From contig NC_133666.1 of NCBI RefSeq assembly GCF_037893015.1, positions 623,602,304-623,666,303 on the forward strand: 64,000 nucleotides of DNA, written 5' to 3'. A program made the position numbers and the translations under genes. Positions 1 through 11,700 of the stretch are shown piece after piece. The DNA is from Macrotis lagotis (lineage: Eukaryota; Chordata; Mammalia; Peramelemorphia; Peramelidae). Under the pieces are notes generated by a model, which saw only the letters and a program-made list of their open reading frames with translations, did not search any database and was not told the DNA's origin. Every line of letters starts with the position of its first letter. The first letter of the stretch is position 1.

Positions 1-137
1 TGCAAGGCAAAGGAGGTTAAGTGGCTTGCCCAAGGCCACACAGCTAGGTAATTATTAGGTGTCTGAGACCAGATTTGAACCCAGGTACTTCTGACTCCAG
101 GGCCGGTGCTTTATCCACTATGCCACCTAGCCACCCC
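1..137 (-). repeat. CORE/MAR1-like SINE
   Basis: The plus strand reads the reverse complement of the SINE: T-rich tail side first, then TGGCTTGCCCAAGG, CACACAGCTAGGTAATTATT, and ends GCCACCTAGCCACCCC. It is near full length and cut by the window start. The tRNA-like head and A-rich tail are typical of the marsupial MIR/CORE-derived SINE that recurs through the window. Confidence 0.85.
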
Positions 138-169
138 TCTTTTTTTTTCTTTTTAGGTTTTTAATAGAA

Positions 170-660
170 CATATTTAAGGAAGTAAGACCAGGAGCACAA
201 CACTGTTCAGAAGGACTGGGTTGGTCATTTTATTTCTTACAAGACAATAGTGTTTTATTATATTCATATACCATAATTTATTTGGAAATTTCCTTCCAAT
301 TGATGAGTATCCCTCTTGCTTTCAGGCTGGGATTGCAGTGAAAACAACTGCTATAAACATTGCCTTTCTCCTTTTGTTTGATTTCTTTGGGATATAGACC
401 CAGTAGTGGTATTACTCATACAAATGATATGCACAATCTATTAACATGCTGTTCATACTTCAAATTGTACTCTACAATGATTTGACAAATTCAAAGCTCC
501 ACAAAAATATTCTTTTTTTTTTTTTTTTGGTATTTTTGACAATCTGATGAGATAACTCATTAATGACTTAAAGTGTTTTTTCCAAATGACTTTAGATGGC
601 TTTTATGTCTTCCCTAGAGAACTGCCTGTTCACAGCCTTTGACAATTTATTAATTGATGA
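170..660 (-). mobile_element. L1 fragment (ORF2 end), antisense
   Basis: Strings such as GGGATATAGACCCAGTAGTGG and the TATTCATATACCATAATTTA stretch match, in the same orientation, the end of the better preserved minus-strand L1 at 47.5-52.3 kb. The fragment is old, diverged and 5'-truncated. It encodes nothing. Confidence 0.6.
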
Positions 661-1146
661 TAACCAAGAGAGATAACAGTACTGTCAACCTAAAGCTCAA
701 AGTCACCAATGTTTGAGAAGATGGCAAGTCAAGTGGTAAAACAATTAGGTCAAAAACATATAATCAATGTGTGTGGCTCGATAGATGATATATAGATAGA
801 TAGATATATATATACATAGATATGGATAGCTCATCAGCCTCATATATTCAAGAAATTTGTAAAAATACCCCTATATCAAAGGTCTTTCATTTATAAGACA
901 TCTCAAGAAGTCTTGAAGTTAAAAGTCTCCTTGTGCTCAGAGAACTGTGAAGTAAATCCTTTTTGGTCTCTCAGGGAGACTTGACTCTCACCTAACCATT
1001 CAGTAGATTTAAATGAGTACAATAAGATCAGAGAAGATTAGAAATTTTCTCATATTTCTATCATGGTTGTGGAGTGGTGAAACATTTTTAGTTGTATAAT
1101 AAATTAAACTTTAGGAGACAATAGTAGGTTAATTTGATTTTGATTT

Positions 1147-1181
<35 letters not shown>

Positions 1182-1424
1182 GCAAATAAAAATCATCTGT
1201 GTAACAAAGGGAAATCCTTCCAGACTAAAAAAGGAACAAAACAAAAAGTTTGATAGCTAAAATCAATGAAATTGAAGCCAGTTTATAAAAGAGCTATTTC
1301 CCCCATCAGATTAATAAAACATGATTATTCAGTTTTCAAAGAAAAAACAGAAATTGTGTGGAAATTACAGAGGGAGGCATTTAAGTTCCATATATGGAGG
1401 GGGGGCCTACCTAACAGTCAGAAC
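661..1424. other. No gene seen; AT-rich with TA repeats
   Basis: No splice-bounded or conserved coding segment was recognised. The stretch contains GATA/TA-rich runs near 785-830 and an alternating TA tract at 1147-1181. Confidence 0.5.
1147..1181. repeat. (TA)n microsatellite
   Basis: Alternating TA for about 35 bases with one GT interruption. Confidence 0.9.
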
Positions 1425-1560
1425 AATCTAAAAATTGTGTGGATTGGCTTGGGAGGCCATGTGTTCCTTGTCCCCAGAGAGCTTTAGTAAAACCTGATGG
1501 ATTTGTTAGATGTGTTAGGGGAGGGAGTTCTTTTTCAGAGATTGTGTGAATCTGAGCAAG
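1425..1560 (+). repeat. Old CR1/L3-like dispersed repeat
   Basis: The pattern of a lightly conserved GGATTGGCTTGGGAGGCCATG followed by a TTCCTTGTCCCCAGAG stretch resembles an ancient mammalian repeat of the CR1/L3 group. A related sequence is at 14500-14700. Assignment is from memory of the consensus and is weak. Confidence 0.3.
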
Positions 1561-1987
1561 AATGGTAGACAGCAGCATGGTTCTGGACAGGATGAAATAA
1601 TGATCTTCAATGAATGAGGTTATTGCCAAGTGATTGTTTTTTACCAATAGATCCAGTGTGTGGGGGAGAGAAAAGGAGAAGGAAGTGGTGGGGGGGTTTT
1701 TTTCGATTTTTTGCTCCAGTAGGATATAGTTTCTAATTATAGATTCCAGATGAATTAATTTCTGTCCCAAGAGGAGCACAAGGATAATTGTCTCATTTTA
1801 ATTCCTTTCTTTTTTGTTTCAAAGGCAGAAGTCATTTTCTAACATCATTTTCTTCACCTCCCCAGGATTCCCATCTTATCAACATGTTATCCAAATTCTG
1901 ACACCAGAATCAAAAGTAAGAATTCATGTACATAGGGTAAATTCAGTTAGGGAGGGGATGTGGTGACAGAGGATAGGCTACCTCAGA
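1561..1987. other. No gene seen
   Basis: A 122-codon minus-strand open frame covers part of this stretch and the preceding repeat, but it has low-complexity composition, overlaps a repeat and resembles no family recognised. Confidence 0.5.
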
Positions 1988-2175
1988 TTGTTGTTTTCAG
2001 TCTTTTGTTCTCAAAAGGATCAAAAACATCAGGAAGGTAATACCTTGACTTGCAAGTAAGTTGGAATTTTGTGAAGAAGGACTATGCTTTATTACCAGCC
2101 TCCTTATCTTTTCTGGAGCCATCTGGGTGCAGTGACAAGATAAAGATTCAGAAAGGACAAACAATAATCTATGAG
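1988..2175 (+). repeat. SINE of the TTTGTTCTCAAAG / GAGCCATCTGGGTGCAGTG family
   Basis: It starts with the hallmark GTCTTTTGTTCTCAAAAGGA and contains GACTTGCAAGTAAGTTGG and GGAGCCATCTGGGTGCAGTG. The same modules recur at 7.4, 19.8, 24.0, 37.7, 40.3 and 53.3 kb. This is a second dispersed SINE family, distinct from the CORE/MAR1 SINE. Confidence 0.6.
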
Positions 2176-2282
2176 AAGTAGTAACTGCCCCACTAGGCTC
2201 CTAACTGGCAGGTCCAAGTTGAGCAATGCTACTCTTTCCTTTCTTCCATCCTCAGATAGAGGTAGGAAGTCATTCATAGAAT

Positions 2283-2515
2283 AGGGTTTCTTAACCTTTT
2301 TTAGGTCATGGACTCTGGCAGCTGGCAGATACAAATGGAACTTTTCACAGAATAATATTTTTAAATTCAAAAAATATAATGCATAGATAGGATGAAAAAA
2401 GAAAACAATTATATCGAAATAAAGATGCAGTTTGTTCCTTTCCTAGTTTATGAAACCCCTAAAATTTATTTTGAGGGCCCTTTATGGATCCATGAACCCC
2501 AGGTTAAATGCCCTA
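2283..2515. mobile_element. Short non-autonomous hAT-like DNA transposon relic
   Basis: The two ends form an imperfect inverted repeat: TAGGGTTTCTTAACC at the left and AGGTTAAATGCCCTA at the right, about 230 bp apart. The interior carries the CATGGACTCTGGCAG-type and AATAATATTTTTAAAT strings seen in widespread mammalian hAT-derived elements. It has no coding capacity. Confidence 0.45.
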
Positions 2516-2869
2516 GTGAGTCCCAATTGATATTAGTCCCCTTTTCTCTCTCTCTCCTCCCCAGAAGTCAGCCCTTCTGATTATTGACCTTATTAGCTAT
2601 TCAAACTCGTGCAGCTGGGGGTAACTGGAAGGCAGTGGGGGAGGCAGAGTGATGAGAGACCCCAAGAAAACCTGCTCTGGCAGAATGCTGCAGGTGATAA
2701 GCTTGAGGCTGACCAGAGAACTACAGGGAAAAATCAAATCTTATCTGAACACCCCACCACATTGACAACCCAGTAAAAAAAACTCTAATCACTTAGTTAG
2801 CCATGATTCTTGTTCTGTATGCCACTCCCTGCCCATCACACCCCAACCATTCAGCCGACGCCCCTTTCA

Positions 2870-3490
2870 ATAATTCAAAAAGAATTTATTGAACACCAGT
2901 CCAGTGCCAATTGCTACTAAACCATAGGGATAGAAAGACAAATGGAAATGTCCCTGCCCTTGAGAAACTTATTATCTTTTAGGAGACAAATAAATAAGTA
3001 CAGAATAATCAAAATAATCTCAGTGATGAGGAATTAACATGCACAGGGATTGGGATAGACTGCATAAGTGAGGAAGCCTCAGCCAAACCAAGCCTTCATT
3101 GAGTATTAAGGCTCCGGAAGGAGGATGGAGTATATTCTAGAAACAGGTGGCAACTTGCACAAAGACATGAGTTTGGAAGAAAGAATGTTATCTAGCAGAA
3201 ACAGCCAATAGGTCTATTTGGCTGAGACACAGAGAATGTGAAGAGAATAATGTGAAAACTTGGATGGGAGCCAGACTCTGAAGGATTTTGCATGCCAAAT
3301 AGAGGAGGCTGTATTTCATTCCAAAGACATAAGGAGCTTCTACAATCTATTGATTATGGAAATGATATGATTAGACAAGTGCTTTATGATTACAAATGTC
3401 ACAGCTATTTGGAGAATGCATTGGAGAAGGGAAAAATTGAGACCAAGAGACCAACTAGGAGTCCACTGCAATAGTCCAGATGAGAGGAGG
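2870..3490 (+). repeat. Ancient L2-like repeat
   Basis: A long run of strings such as TTATTGAACACCAG-CCAGTGCC, CCTGCCCTTGAGAA and GCAATAGTCCAGATGAGAGG matches an old dispersed repeat of the L2 group. A diverged relative is at 22330-22960. Confidence 0.4.
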
Positions 3491-4130
3491 AAAGAACTTG
3501 CTTTAGGGACTTAACCATGCAGAGAGAAAAAAAGGAAATGACTGGGACAGATATCACTGGTCCTCTTGTGTCTTTTTCTCAAAGGTCTCCTCTCCACTGT
3601 GACTACACATTCTAGTGTTATAGTGCTGCTCCTTGCCCCTTGGTCTGCCACCTTAGACTGCAACCCAGATCCCAATATGGGAAGACACCTGTGTAATAAC
3701 TGGCTGACCAGTTTTTTGACTTTCTTACTGTCAGTTCCAGAAGCAGCTCCTGCCAGTGATGATTCAGAGGCTCCCAAGATCTGCTCTGGGTTTGCAGCTG
3801 TGCTCCACTCTCAACCAAGTGTGATCAACCTTTCTTAGTGGCCTTCAAATCTGTCTTTGCAATCCCTTGATTGGGAGGCCTAGAAACTGCAACTGCTGTC
3901 ACTGATTCAGTCCCTTGGAAGCCTGCTCCTGTTTGGGGGGGGGGGGGAACCTAATCTGTGCTGGCCTTTTTCACCCTGATGCAATAGAGTGACCTTTCCT
4001 GTCTGACTCCTAAGTTGTCTTGGGCTGGAAATTTGCTTTATTCCTTCTTCTTGTGGGTTCTGCCATTCTAGAATTTATTTAGTCATAATTTAAAGATATT
4101 TGAAAGAGTTTCTCCCCCATCCCAGCTCTG
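3491..4130. other. No gene seen; contains poly-G at about 3937-3948
   Basis: Two overlapping open frames at 3511-3838 on opposite strands show no recognisable domain. Sequence composition is ordinary. Confidence 0.4.
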
Positions 4131-4800
4131 GATCTTTTAGTTTCTTTTCTTGGCAAGTTCAACTCCTCAGGGAACAAAATTGTTACAAATGGGGGAGAGA
4201 CTGAACAACCCTACCATTTGAACATCTGCAGATTGACTTTATTGAATTGTCAAAATCTATTGGCTATAGATGTTTTGATATAGAGACCAGTTCAGCCATT
4301 GGTTAGAGGTGTGTCTAGCAGCATATATTAGAGCAAATATCTTAGCAGCATTGTAACATCAAAGACATACTACTTACAATTGATGGGAAATACAGCTTTT
4401 CAACTCTCCAAGTGTTTTGAGATAACCCTGAACCTCCCCATAGGAGACAAAAGTCCAGTAAGAAATATTATCTCTTTCTCTATTTTTTTTCACAGGTCTG
4501 GAAAGAAGCAGCCTTAACACGAACTCCTCCTTTGGGAGAGATGGTGCATCCATTAGGGTCTAAGACGATATGTGGATTTACAACATCAGGGAGACATCTA
4601 GTCTCCAACCCTCCTGGAATGGATCTTTCAATGTCCCACTGAACAATCATACTGCCTTCAAAGCTACTGAACAGATGATCTGGACACAACATTATCATCT
4701 GAACTCTGCCATGATTGACCTTAATCCAGCAGAGGAAGCTACCCCCTGATTGGCCCTTGGACAAAGTTAAACCAAAAAAGGATGTCTGTTAGTGGTCTTG
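4130..4800 (+). pseudogene. Retroviral pol relic (integrase core start), gamma-type ERV
   Basis: From about 4230 the plus strand reads LQIDFIELSK, the start of a retroviral integrase catalytic core including its first aspartate. The frame breaks within a few dozen codons. The following few hundred bases (to about 4790) could be further pol or env sequence but are too decayed to assign. No LTR was identified. Confidence 0.45.
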
Positions 4801-5504
4801 AGCTACTTGTTCGACTTTGATGATTAGAATTTAATCCCTCACCTACTGTTTACCATGCATTTATGTTTGGTGCTTTATGTTCTGTTTGCCACCCCTTGTG
4901 GAGGAAGAACAGAAGAGTCCAACATTTAGGTGTCTCTGATCCAACATGCAGTTGTGCCATTAGTTGGAACAGCTGCTGGACATGTGCACATATTTCCCTT
5001 TAACATTAGGAGAACAGAAACCACTGGTGCCTGTGGAGTCAGACATTTAGGACTTGTGTGATTCATTTTTTTGCAATCAAGAAGGAAAACAATTCTAATT
5101 GTACTGTCATTAGCAGAAAAAAAAATGAATCCTCACATTAATTTACTTTTAATTGTAAAAAGATCATTAACATTTCTCAATTCTTGTCCCAACCCTGTCC
5201 CAACCATTGAGTTTCTACCATACTATCAGGATACTGATGCTATGTTATAAGCAAAACAGTACACAAGGTCAGGATGTAGATCTCCACATTCCTGAAACAA
5301 AATGTGACTATTTGGGAGGGGAATGACCTTCTGAGAATTAATCTCAAGTCAGGAGTTACACACACAGAAGCGGATTTTTATTCCCCACCTGGATTTTATT
5401 CCCTATGAAACAAAAAATCATATAACTAGTCCCCCTCAAATTGAATAGTAAGATATGGGTTGGAGAGGGTGCTCTTTGTCCTCTGGTCCATACCTACACT
5501 CCTC
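4801..5504. other. No gene seen
   Basis: Possibly a continuation of the ERV relic or its LTR, but no TG...CA ends, TATA/AATAAA pair or coding motif could be fixed. Confidence 0.4.
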
Positions 5505-5985
5505 CTAAAATAAATATTTTTATTGAAATATTATTTTTCCAATTACATTCAATGGCAGTTTTTCAACAATCATCCATTTGTAAATATATAAGTTCCACAT
5601 TTCTCTATCACCCTCCCTTTCCTCCCCTCTACCCCTGGCTGCAAACTATCCGATGACAGCTGTACATGTTTAACATACTTACATATTAGTTACACTGTGA
5701 AAAGAGAAACTGAAAAAGAAAGGAAAAACAAAAGTTTTTAAAAGTGAACATAGTTTGCTTTGCTCTGCATTCAGATTCCATACATGTTTTTCTCTGTATA
5801 TGGATGCCATTGTCCATTACAGATCTCTCAGGGTCATCCTTAATCCCTGAACTGAGTGGAGCTGCATCTGTCATAGTTGATCATCTCACAATGTTGTTAA
5901 TGTGGACAATGTCCTCTTGCTTCTGTTCTCTTCACTCAGCATTAGTTCATAGCACCCATTTTTTGAAGCAATTGTACAATCATCC
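5505..5985 (-). mobile_element. L1 3' end, antisense
   Basis: The plus strand starts with an A/T-rich tail complement and continues with pieces such as GAGCTGCATCTGTCATAGTTGATCATCTCACAATGTTGTTAATG that also occur, in the same orientation, at 62.72-63.43 kb. This is a 3' UTR of an L1 subfamily other than that at 47.5 kb. Confidence 0.6.
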
Positions 5986-6869
5986 AAGTTTTGGCTACAC
6001 TTCTCCATTTAGTGAAATTGAATGTGCTTTTCCCCATCATATTACCCAAATATGGTATCAATTTCAGTCTGGATCTCTCAAATAAAATGAACAATTTCTA
6101 CTTTTTGTTAATGAATCTCATAGGCACAAAGGCTGACAATGCAATATCCCATTTTTGGTGCTAACTATATTCCTGGTGTTTCACCACAACTGGACTTTAA
6201 TTTTTTCTCTATAATCAAAGTCTCTGCTGCTGGTCCTGACAATTGGGAAGTTGGTTTCATAACCAATTCTTTACATCAAGGAAGAAGACACTGTAAACAC
6301 AAGAATAAACGATCCTTATGAGGATACTCAAAATAAAACCCTCAGATATTCCAATTTTATAGTTGACCGTGACTTGCAACTCCAAAACTAGATTTTTTTT
6401 GAAGGCCAAGGAAACTTATAGAAGAGTTGGTTTCATTTTATTTTGTTTTACATTTTTAAGCTTACTTTGTAAATTTTGGCATTTGCTCTTAAGGGGGAAG
6501 GCATCTATACTCTTGTTTCTCAGAGATTTTGGCTTAATATAAACATCTCTTTGAAGAGCTAATTTTGAATTTATTTTAACTCTGTGATCCTAATTAGGAA
6601 GATTAAGTTTGCACATCTTTTTCCCCCACAAGCAATCTCCTTAATATCTTTAGCACAGCTTGATGATTCTGTTCTTTTGAGCTTCTATAGAATGCATTCA
6701 TTACCCTCTCTTTCCTATGAAAATAAATAAAATAATTATACTTTCCTCTCAAAAAAAACTATATTTGGGATTGCAAGTCACAGGGTCAATTATAAAATTT
6801 TCTAGCATTGAAATCCCTTCATAATTCCCACCCACCCACATTCATCTTTCCAGATTTCTTACACCTTCC
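5986..6869. other. No gene seen
   Basis: AT-rich unique-looking sequence; no conserved coding segment or repeat was recognised. Confidence 0.5.
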
Positions 6870-7205
6870 TCCCCCTATTCATGTATTCTGGGATTTACTG
6901 AACCCAAACCTCCTTGTTCTTCCTCAGAAAAGGTATTTTCATTGATTATTCCCCATGCCTGGAATGCTCTCACTCTTCTTTAACTCCTGATTTCAAGTCC
7001 TAACTAAAATTGCACCTTCAACAGGAAGCTCTTCTCAATTCTCCTTAACCCTGGCTCATTTCTTCTATTGGTCATCTCTAACATTTCCTGATTATAATGG
7101 TTTATACATAATAATTTGCATGTCATCTTCCCACAAGACTGTGAGCTCCTAAAAGCCAGGAACTGTCCTTTGCCTTCTATGTCTTTCATTGAGTTTTAGC
7201 CCAGT
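6870..7205 (-). repeat. L2 fragment, antisense
   Basis: Contains the L2-type series CCATGCCTGGAATGCTCTC, CTTCAACAGGAAGCTCTTCTC and ACTGTGAGCTCCT in the expected order. Similar pieces are at 11.2 and 39.6 kb. Confidence 0.6.
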
Positions 7206-7329
7206 CCTCACTTGATCAGTGTTTGAGTTTTCATGGCTCAGAGTGAGTGTAAATAGCAATTGTTTCTGTTCTGACCCAGAACAGAAGAAATCCAGGGGTC
7301 TTTCCTCTTAGTTTGATTTTTTTTTTTTG

Positions 7330-7610
7330 AGTAAGCAAACTAGGCCATTTTTTGCCTCATTTCTTACCAGGCCTGAAATCACTTGAATGGATGTTGCTCC
7401 AGGTAAACTGAGACCTGGGAAAGACCAAGGACCTCCATTGAATCTGGGCTCATCCCTCTGTATTTGCACTAGACTCAGAAGATTCTGGAGGAGAGAGCTG
7501 ATAACTCTTCACAGCTGTGTCTCTTTTAAGTCCAAATCACTTTCAACTCAAGACATCACCCTTTTAAAGTCATTGGCCTTTGAGAATGAAGGACAAACAA
7601 CAATCCCCAG
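7330..7610 (-). repeat. SINE of the second family, antisense
   Basis: Ends (plus strand) with TTTGAGAATGAAGGACAAAC, the reverse complement of the family's start, and contains AAACTGAGACCTGGGAAAGACC, the complement of its CCCAGGTCTCAGTTT module. Confidence 0.6.
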
Positions 7611-8402
7611 GACATAGCTTAAGACAGAATACTATTAAATGTTTTTTTCTGACTGAGTAATCACCATTGACCATGAAACCCAACCCATAAAGAGATAAGA
7701 TGCAGACACTGAGCAAGTGAGAGTATCTTGAGCAACGGTCAAGATATTTAAGCACAATAAAGGCTGAGGAAATCAGGTTTCAGATACTAACCTGGAAATA
7801 GAAGGCAAAGGAAGTTTTCACCCTCTTCACCACTCCAACCCCAACTTCCACTGTAACTCAAAAACCTGTGCAAAGCACCTGCCTCTTTAATCTCACTCAG
7901 GAACCAGGGAGGGAAAGAAGCTGTGCTCTGGATTGGTCACTCACCCTAGGGACTGAACATCTGTTTGAGATGTGGATGGGTAGAGAAAAGATGAAGAAAG
8001 AATGAGAGAAAGGGAAAAGTATAGAGGGAGAATTTCAAAGAAAGACTTCTAAGAAAGCTTCTAAAAGCTTTCTAAAGAAAAGTGGAGGGAAGGCAAGTGA
8101 GAAGAAAAGAATCATTTCTTTTTGACTTCCCTCTACTGTCCTATTCCTGTACTAGCTTGAGGCAGGTAAAATGCCTCGTTCAGCTTGTCTTATTTCCCCC
8201 AAGCCTCTCAATGATGTCATCATTATAAATCTTTCCTTCTCATTTATCCTCTTCCACTCTTGTACCATCCCCACCACTGAACTGAGTACATCCCCCAATT
8301 CTAACTTGACTCCTCACCAGCTGAATGCAACAATTGCCTATCTCATTATATTAAATACAGACTCCAGCTGAAATTACTTATTTTTAAGCTCTGAAATTAC
8401 AT
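7611..8402. other. No gene seen
   Basis: This stretch lies downstream (minus sense) of the last recognised exon of the IgV gene, so 3' UTR or small cytoplasmic exons may be here. None could be supported from splice sites alone. Confidence 0.4.
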
Positions 8403-8535
8403 AATTTTAGGGTTTTTTTTGAAAGGCAGTGGGGATAAATGACTTGCCCAAGGTCACACAGCTAGGTGATTATTAAGTATATGAGGCCACATTTGAACTC
8501 AGGTGCTCTGTCCACTGTACCACCTAGCTGACCTG
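8403..8535 (-). repeat. CORE/MAR1-like SINE
   Basis: Reverse-oriented copy (GACTTGCCCAAGGTCACACA ... CCACCTAGCTGACC), abutting exon 5 of the IgV gene. If the exon-5 donor is skipped, the reading frame ends inside this SINE. Confidence 0.8.
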
Positions 8536-8545
8536 GAGAAATTAC

Positions 8546-8727
8546 CTTATTTAACCAACTGGTTAGGTGTCCTTCTGAAGACTGTTGAGATGAGTTTCCT
8601 GTTTGCCGGGAATGTAAATGTCTTCTTTTTTCTATCACCACAAGTAAAATTAATCTTGCACTTAACAGTATAAGGAATATTGCCACAGATACAATGTTTT
8701 TCCATTTTGCTGTCTTATATAAAAGCC
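8546..8727 (-). CDS. Third hydrophobic-helix and cytoplasmic-tail exon of the IgV gene
   Basis: The acceptor is TTGATTGCAG at 8728; the exon is read in phase 1 and encodes KTAKWKN, a helix with core IVSVAIFLILLSARLILLVV, then a basic stop-transfer IEKRR and a Ser/Gln-rich tail. The W-K before the helix recalls the last hydrophobic segment of MOG. A donor AAG/GTAATT closes the exon in phase 0 at 8546. If that donor is not used, the frame continues 27 more codons into an adjacent SINE and stops at 8462-8464. No downstream B30.2 exon was found. Confidence 0.65.
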
Positions 8728-11700
8728 CTGCAATCAAGACATAACATATGAGCTGATATTGAAAGAAAACAGGATATCCCCTCCCAATTCTCCTGGGGAA
8801 AGTGGGTTTGGACCACCCATTTCTCTGCCATTTGGTAGGCTTGGGCCCTCTGACCCCACTCTCACCCCCACCCTAGACTCTGAATTTGTCTTATATACCA
8901 CACTCCATTTGAGTTTAATTTAGGCAAAACATAGAAGAGGGCAGGGGGGACAAAGAGCTCAAGGCTACATAGGAACTAATGATACTTTGGGATCAAGGTT
9001 GGAGACAGGTCAGTTTTACAAAGATGGGGGGGAATTCAGTGTCTATGCAAAGGAAGTGGGGTATATGCAAAAGATGGTTGCACAAAGAATAGGAAATACA
9101 AAGGGATCAGAGCAGCATATATACATTGAGACGTAATCAGGGATAAGGACAGTACATAGACTGAAGGAGACACAGGTAAGAAATGCTCAACTTTGGGTGT
9201 TGAGAAACAAACACAAATCAGAGCCATCCTGAAAAAGGAGGGAATAAAGGCTGCACAAAGACTGAGAGACACCCAGGTTCTAGGTTACTTAAGAACTATA
9301 GGATTAGAGTTTTATAATCATTTCTTATAATAATTCATCACATTGCTGCCCACCTCTCCCTTCTTACCTGTGCATCTGTGCTGCATCCAGAAAATACAAA
9401 TACACATCCAAATTTCAAATACAGAAGTCAGAATGAAGATCTGAACAATTGCACCAATCCAGGAACCTGACCTCAGAAAATATACTGAAAGAAGCCCCCA
9501 GACCCTGATGAATGATTGTATTTATCATTTTTCTATCCCATCTAAACCCCTTCCCATATAGTAAGGTTTGAGTATATTTTGGTGGCTCACATGGACAAAG
9601 AACCTGAACAGCTGCACAAAACCTAGGGAAATAGAAGAAACAAGGTCCCTGGGGCACCCTAAAATGAACTTCATATTTAAGGATAGTTCACTCCAGCTCT
9701 ATTCACCTTTCCAGTGTGTCCTCTGCAATTTTTGTTCCTCCATTTTATACCTCTGTCTTGATTCCTGTTCCTTAATTAATTCATGAAATTGCATTATTTT
9801 TCTTTCTTTTTCCTACTATCTTTTGGCACTCAATGAAATCTGAATTCCCCCTAGATACACTGCATCTCTTGGCTGTGCTTTGCAATACTGGTTGGACTTT
9901 GTCTCAAATCCTCCAACACTGGCCCTTGAGAGAGATTCAGAAGAATATTCATTCTCAATGCTTCCAAATTTTTCCTCTGCTATTATCCCTAAGTAATCTT
10001 CTCCTCCTTCGAGTCTCTATTCAACTACACAATCCAGTCATAATTGACAGATTCCTGCTAGATCCCAGATCATTTTTCTTCCTTCCTCAAAAAGTTCAGT
10101 ACTTGGTTCACAGTATTTCTTTCTGTAGTAGCTCTGGTCATACTAATTCATATTTACATATATGTTGATATTCCTTCAAACACACTAGCTCCTCAGTTTC
10201 TCAATCTCAGCTCCCAGGACCTAATCTTTCATGCTAACTCAGTCACAAAGTCAAACCTTAATTTTCCCATTGTCCAAAATTTTCTACTCAAACCATTTTT
10301 ACATTTACCCTACTCCTAAATAAACCTAATCTTTGTCTTTATCATGATCTCCAATCCTTCCATTCTTTGTTACAATCCCAGACCATTATCTCAAGAATAT
10401 TATAATCCTTCTAAACACACAGATTTAAGACTGTAGAGCATCCCTTGGGTTCTATTCTCTTTCTTACCATATATATCTAATAAATCACCAAATTTTGTTA
10501 ATTTTTGTCTCCAATACATTTCTTACATTATTCTCCTCTGCTCATAGGAACTCTGATACAGTTCTCTGATACCTCTTGCTTGGATTGCATGATCTCCTTG
10601 TTTCAAGGGTCTCCTCTTTCCAATCAGTCCCCCACTTAGCTGCCAAAATGATTTTGATAATGCACAAGTCTAACCATATCTCTATTCTACACAATTAAAC
10701 TCTAGTGGCTCCCTATTCACTCCAGAGTAAAACATAAACTACTCTCTGATATTTGAATCTCTTCAGAATCAAAAGATCCTACTTTTAGAACCTTATTTAC
10801 ATCTTATTCCCCTTATAACACATAGTCTTTGCAAATGACATCTACCAGACACTAGTGCTATCTCCCCAGAATTATCTTGTATTTGATTAGGTTTATAAAT
10901 ACACATTTTTGTCTCTTCTGGTAGAATGTAACCTCCATGGGGGCAAGGAGAATTTTTTTTTGTCTTTTTTATTTCCATTGCCTAGTTTATAGTGGGATTT
11001 AATACTTTTTTTCCTTCTTTGTTGATCAATTAATTCAAGTGTATTGTGTTCCAACTGCACTAGACTTTGCCTTTCCTCCTCATATTTCTCTTTTCCTTTT
11101 CTTTGATCCACTTAAAAAGTGAAAATGGTTTCTATCCCATGCCTATCTCTGCCTAAGTTCATTCTTCCTTCAAGTCCTTCAAGATCTATCCCTGAGGCCA
11201 CCTCTCTTTATGAAGTCTTTCTTGATCCCTTCCTACCATCAAATTAAATGATTTCTTCCTCCTCAGATCTCTCACAATATTTTACCTGGATTTCTCTTTG
11301 TACTTACCACATTTTTGTATCCACAACTCACTCCCACTTAGAAATTCAGCTCCCTAAGTGCCAGTACAGTTTTATCACAACTTAACTTCTTTCCTTAATC
11401 CAGAATATTAGGTAAAGTAATCAGTATATTATTAAAATTACTGATTTAAGCTTTTTTCATCTACTTTAAGATGTCAAAGATGATCCTTATTCAAACTTCA
11501 GTCTCTCCAACCATACCCAGGGGCAGGAATTGGGACTGAGGGAGAGAGAGGAAATATTGTTTGTATTTCTACATGGCTTTGCACATGCTTTTCACACAGT
11601 AAGTTCTTAACCATCATATAATGAATCAGTGATTAAGGAAAGAAGACCATAGATGGACAAGAATGGTCCCTTTCAGAGACCCACAGTCTAATATAGAATA

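Noticed and set aside
1411-1779. A 122-codon minus-strand frame, considered as a possible viral-derived gene
   Set aside because: Overlaps an old CR1/L3-like repeat, shows no recognisable motif and lacks splice or promoter support.
4480-4764. Minus-strand frame with VLDP-like words, considered as a B30.2 exon of the IgV gene
   Set aside because: The remaining B30.2 motifs are missing, there is no suitable acceptor, and the neighbouring plus-strand sequence reads as an ERV pol relic.
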